From the NCBI RefSeq assembly GCF_900101905.1, contig NZ_FNAJ01000001.1, forward strand, positions 124,001 through 188,000: 64,000 nucleotides of DNA. Direction: 5' to 3'. Below, piece by piece: positions 60,443 to 64,000 of this stretch (position 1 is its first letter; every line of letters starts with the position of its first letter). Below the pieces are notes generated by a model. The model saw only the letters and a list, made by a program, of their open reading frames with translations. It searched no databases and was not told the DNA's origin. The position numbers were made by a program, and so were the translations under genes. This DNA is from Myxococcus virescens (GTDB taxonomy: Bacteria; Myxococcota; Myxococcia; Myxococcales; Myxococcaceae).

Positions 60443-63400
60443 ATGGCCGCCCTTCCCGAGCTGAACGTCACCCAGACCTTCACCGGCAAGCGCCTGCTCT
60501 TCGCGGGCGCCACCGGCTTCGTGGGCAAGGTGACGCTGTCCATGCTGCTGACCCGCTACGGGCAGGACCTGGACAAGGTATACGTGCTGGTCCGCAAGGG
60601 CAGCGCCGCGTCCGCCGAGCGCCGCTTCTTCGACAAGGTCGCCACCAGTGAGCCCTTCCAGCCGCTGCGAGACAGCCTGGGGGATGAAGGCGCGCTGGCC
60701 TTCATCCGCCAGAAGGTGGAGGTGCTGGACGGCGACATCACCGACCCGTGGATGGGCCTGGAAGAGCCCCAGGTGGAGGCGCTCACCGGCAAGGTGCACG
60801 CGTTCATCAACTGCGCCGGTCTGGTGTCCTTCAACCCGTCGCTGGAGGTGGGCCTCAACGTCAACACCCACGGCCTGAAGTTCGCCGCGGCGCTGGCGGT
60901 GCGCTGGTCCGTCCCGCTGATTCACATGTCCACGGCCTTCGTGGCCGGCAACCGCAGCGGGCTCGTCTTCGAGGACGAGGAGATTCGCGGCTACTTCCCC
61001 AAGCGGGAGGAGATGGACGGCCGCGACTTCAGCCTGGAGCAGGAGCTGCAGGACGCGGCGCGCATCGTCGCGCGGCTGCGCGAGCAGGCCGAGGACCGGG
61101 CCCTCACGTCCACCTTCCGCAAGAAGGCGTTGGACCGGCTGGAGGAAGAAGGCCGCGACCCCAACGACGAGAAGACGCTGCGGCTGGCGGTGGGCCGTGA
61201 GCGCAAGCTGTGGCTCAGCGGCGAGCTGGTGCGCGCCGGCATGGAGCGCGCCGCCCACTGGGGTTGGCCCAACACGTACACGTACACCAAGTCCCTGGGC
61301 GAGCAGGTGCTCGCGGCCACGCCGGGCCTGCGCTACTCCATCGTCCGGCCCTCCATCGTGGAGAGTGCGCGGCACTTCCCCTTCCCCGGCTGGAATGAAG
61401 GCTTCACGACCTCCGCGCCCCTGGCCTTCGCGGGCATCAAGGGCCCCGGCGGCATCCCCGCGGGCGAGAACACCATCCTGGACATCATCCCGGTGGACCA
61501 GGTGGCGGGCGCCACCATCGGCATCACCGCGCATGCCATGGACGTGGAGGAGCGGCGCATCTACCAGCTCGCCTCCGGCGATGAGAATCCCTTCTACGCC
61601 GGCCGCTCCGTGGAGCTGGTGGGCCTGTACCGGCGGCGCTACTACCGCAACCGCGAGTCCGGCAACGCGCTGATGAACAAGCTGCGCTCGCGCGTCGAGC
61701 CGCAGCCGGTCAGCAAGAAGGAGTTCGAGCTGTTCAGCGCGCCCATGCTGTCGCGCGGCGCGCGCTTCCTGAAGAAGGCCATCGACGAGGTGCGTCCCGC
61801 GTGGGGCGCTCCGGCCGTCCAGGCCATGCTGGACAAGGCGAAGGAGTCGCTGGACGAGGTGGACGACAACGCCCAGGGCATCATCGCCCTGACGGAGCTG
61901 TTCCTCCCCTTCCTCTACGAGAACCGCTACGTCTTCCGCTGCGACAACACCCGCTCCGTGTATGCGCGCATGGCGCACGCGGACCGGTTGAAGGTGCCCT
62001 GGGACCCGGAGCACATCGACTGGCGCGACTACTTCCTGGGGACACACCTCCCTGGCCTGGAGAAGTGGGTGTTCCCGGGCATGGAGGAGGAGCGCGAGAA
62101 GCGCACCGTCATCCCCGCGCACCGCGACCTGCTGGAGCTGATGGAAGCCACGGTGCACGCGTACCGGCACCGCGTGGCCTTCCGCATGGTGGCGGGCGAG
62201 AAGGAGGAGCGCTTCACCTACGGCGAGGTGCACCGCTATGCCGCGCGCGTGGGCAGCTTCCTGCTGGCCGCGGGCATCAAGCACGGCGACCGCGTGCTGC
62301 TGGTGTCGGAGAACCGGCCGGAGTGGGGCATCAGCTACTTCGGCATCCTGCGCGCGGGCGCAACCGTCGTTCCGGTGGACCCGGGCCTGAGCGAGGCGGA
62401 GCTCGTCAACATCGCCCGCCGGGCGGACGCGCGCGCGTGCCTGGTCTCCGAGGACGCGGCCCGGGACTTCCCCGGCCTCTTCGCCGCGCTGGGTGACGGC
62501 GTCACCGTGGCCAGCCTCGCGGAGGCGATGACGGGCGACCCGGCGCACCCGGACCGCATCGGACCGGTGCGCAGGTCCGCCGCGGCGGATGACCTGGCCA
62601 GCATCATCTTCACCTCCGGCACCACGGGCACGCCCAAGGGCGTCATGCTGACCCACCGGAACTTCGCCGCGCTGGTGGCGAAGCTGGCGGGGACCTTCGA
62701 CATCGGCGTGGGCGACGGCGTGCTGTCCGTCCTGCCGCTGCACCACACCTTCGAGTTCGCCGCCGGTTTCCTCACCCCCTTCTGGCGCGGGGCGGAAATC
62801 ACCTACATCGACGAGCTGACGTCGGACCGGCTGGGCGAGGTGTTCGAGACGGGCCGCATCACCGCCATGGTGGGCGTGCCGGCGCTGTGGCAGCTCCTGC
62901 ACCGCAAGATTACGCAGGAGTTCGCCAGCCGCCCGCCGTTCATCGAACAGGCGCTCAAGGCGCTGATGGCCACCCACGGCGAGCTGCGCAACCGCAACAA
63001 CATCAACCTGGGCAAGCTGCTGTTCTGGCCGGTGCACCGCAAGTTCGGCGGGCGCATCAAGGTCATCGTGTCGGGCGGCTCGGCGCTGCCGGACGACGTG
63101 CACAAGGCCTTCCACGAGCTGGGCTTCAACATCACGGAGGGCTACGGCCTGACGGAGGCCGCGCCGGTGCTGGCGGTGACGAAGCCCGGCAACAAGCGCC
63201 AGCCCGGCACGGTGGGCCGCGCGCTGCCCGGCATCGAGCTGCGCATCCTCAATCCGGACAATGACGGGTTGGGTGAAGTGCTGGCCAAGGGCCCCAACGT
63301 CATGCCCGGCTACTTCGGCGACCGCGAGGCCACCGAGGCGGTGCTCAAGGACGGCTGGCTCCACACGGGCGACCTGGGACGTCTGGACGCGGAGGGCCAC

Positions 63401-64000
63401 CTGTACCTGGTGGGCCGCGCGAAGGACGTCATCATCGACCACAACGGGAAGAACATCTACCCGGACGAGCTGGAGGAGCTGTACCAGGACCATACGCACA
63501 TCAAGGAGCTGTCCATCGTCGGCCTGCCCGACGACGCGGGCGGTGAGAAGGTGGCGTGCCTGTGCGTGCCCGACTACGCGGACCGCCCACGCGAGGAAGT
63601 GCGCCGCGAGCTGGAGGAGCACTTCCGCAAGGTGAGCGCGGGCATGCCCTTCTACCGGCGCGTGAAGGTGCTGCGCCTGTGGGACGGCGAGCTGCCGCGC
63701 ACCGCCAAGCGCAGCGTGAAGCGCAAGCAGGTGGTGGAGGAGCTCAAGCGCCAGGAGCGCATGGCGGCCAGCGCCAGCAAGGCGCGCGAGAAGGCGGCCA
63801 ACCCCGCCACGGGCGGCATCGCGGACTGGCTCTTCCCGCTCATCGCGGACGTCAGCCACCGGCCGGTGTCCGACGTGCGTCCGGACGCGCTGCTCAGCGG
63901 GGACCTCGGCTTCGACTCGCTGATGCTCACCGAGCTGTCCTCCGCGCTGGAGGCCGCCGGCGTGCCGCTGCCCGCGGTGGACGACCTGACGCAGGTGCAG
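60443..64000 (+). CDS. elbD: ElbD-type multifunctional reductase/AMP-ligase/ACP enzyme (3' end outside window)
   Basis: The first 1186 residues are visible and no stop occurs. Residues 15-400 form a fatty acyl-CoA reductase-like domain with GATGFVG near 22 and catalytic Y279 and K283 (YTYTK). An AMP-binding domain follows (about 550-1090: TSGTTGTPKG from 724, then GYGLTEAAPVLAVT and GWLHTGDLG). An acyl-carrier domain comes next, with GFDSL and phosphopantetheine Ser at 1159. This order matches the myxobacterial enzyme ElbD of ether-lipid synthesis, which makes lipids needed for fruiting-body formation. Further acyltransferase domains are expected beyond the edge. It starts eight bases after the LarA-like gene. 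The symbol is assigned by architecture only. Confidence 0.75.
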   Translation, partial: MAALPELNVTQTFTGKRLLFAGATGFVGKVTLSMLLTRYGQDLDKVYVLVRKGSAASAERRFFDKVATSEPFQPLRDSLGDEGALAFIRQKVEVLDGDITDPWMGLEEPQVEALTGKVHAFINCAGLVSFNPSLEVGLNVNTHGLKFAAALAVRWSVPLIHMSTAFVAGNRSGLVFEDEEIRGYFPKREEMDGRDFSLEQELQDAARIVARLREQAEDRALTSTFRKKALDRLEEEGRDPNDEKTLRLAVGRERKLWLSGELVRAGMERAAHWGWPNTYTYTKSLGEQVLAATPGLRYSIVRPSIVESARHFPFPGWNEGFTTSAPLAFAGIKGPGGIPAGENTILDIIPVDQVAGATIGITAHAMDVEERRIYQLASGDENPFYAGRSVELVGLYRRRYYRNRESGNALMNKLRSRVEPQPVSKKEFELFSAPMLSRGARFLKKAIDEVRPAWGAPAVQAMLDKAKESLDEVDDNAQGIIALTELFLPFLYENRYVFRCDNTRSVYARMAHADRLKVPWDPEHIDWRDYFLGTHLPGLEKWVFPGMEEEREKRTVIPAHRDLLELMEATVHAYRHRVAFRMVAGEKEERFTYGEVHRYAARVGSFLLAAGIKHGDRVLLVSENRPEWGISYFGILRAGATVVPVDPGLSEAELVNIARRADARACLVSEDAARDFPGLFAALGDGVTVASLAEAMTGDPAHPDRIGPVRRSAAADDLASIIFTSGTTGTPKGVMLTHRNFAALVAKLAGTFDIGVGDGVLSVLPLHHTFEFAAGFLTPFWRGAEITYIDELTSDRLGEVFETGRITAMVGVPALWQLLHRKITQEFASRPPFIEQALKALMATHGELRNRNNINLGKLLFWPVHRKFGGRIKVIVSGGSALPDDVHKAFHELGFNITEGYGLTEAAPVLAVTKPGNKRQPGTVGRALPGIELRILNPDNDGLGEVLAKGPNVMPGYFGDREATEAVLKDGWLHTGDLGRLDAEGHLYLVGRAKDVIIDHNGKNIYPDELEELYQDHTHIKELSIVGLPDDAGGEKVACLCVPDYADRPREEVRRELEEHFRKVSAGMPFYRRVKVLRLWDGELPRTAKRSVKRKQVVEELKRQERMAASASKAREKAANPATGGIADWLFPLIADVSHRPVSDVRPDALLSGDLGFDSLMLTELSSALEAAGVPLPAVDDLTQVQ

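Noticed and set aside
60224..63859. 1211-codon open frame on the minus strand antisense to the ElbD-type gene
   Set aside because: It is a by-product of high third-position GC in the sense gene. The translation is rich in Ala, His, Arg and Val without any domain, and the sense frame has clear motifs.

Overview
The window is a 64 kb piece of a GC-rich chromosome, with G or C dominating third codon positions. It almost certainly comes from a myxobacterium, most likely Myxococcus xanthus or a close relative. Three things point there: an ElbD-type multifunctional ether-lipid enzyme, a DUSAM-type protein of the family known as Myxococcus paralogs, and the mix of eukaryotic-type kinase, NtrC-type activator and many lipoproteins. 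I see no tRNA, rRNA, CRISPR array, insertion sequence, prophage or origin. Nearly all coding space is filled, mostly by short operons whose genes overlap by 1-12 bases.

Layout. 1-6139: the 5' part of a secreted endonuclease/phosphatase-like lipoprotein, a DedA/YqaA membrane protein, a di-iron metallo-beta-lactamase-fold protein followed by a Ser/Thr kinase, and an MFS exporter divergent from its probable LysR regulator. 6202-11385: a TfoX-N protein, an acyl-CoA synthetase, the cysteine synthesis pair (serine acetyltransferase, CysK) and a class V aminotransferase. 11525-17767: a tri-haem cytochrome c lipoprotein, 5-oxoprolinase with PxpA fused to PxpB and followed by PxpC, a Uma2 protein, and a large unrecognised protein. 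17785-21549: a peroxide-defence block. A GAF/AAA+ sigma-54 activator is divergent from ahpC-ahpD, with a GG-N10-GC promoter and two near-identical dyad sites between them; a strong terminator separates ahpD from dps.

21727-31381: a lipoprotein, an aminotransferase, an amino-acid permease coupled to an apparently exported methyltransferase, an AmpG-like permease, an AlkA-type glycosylase, a zinc-ribbon/PH membrane protein, and an FAD/Rieske oxidoreductase with a haemerythrin. 31597-35147: the most unusual locus. A 63-residue GvpA-like protein, a soluble hybrid-sensor-type histidine kinase, a receiver-only response regulator and a GvpF/L protein form one fully overlapping operon, which suggests gas-vesicle parts reused in signalling. 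35136-39761: a four-gene Gld-like ABC export system. 39834-50874: SDR and Sua5 genes, a DUSAM/SNF2 pair, two lipoproteins, hemH-apaG and a TerC protein. 51003-56242: glgX-treY (glycogen/trehalose). 56408-64000: a SWIB protein with a histone-like tail, a repeat-bearing intergenic region, then an epimerase, a HAD phosphatase, a LarA-like protein and the ElbD-type enzyme, which runs off the right edge.

All family assignments come from reading motifs in the translations. No database search was run.
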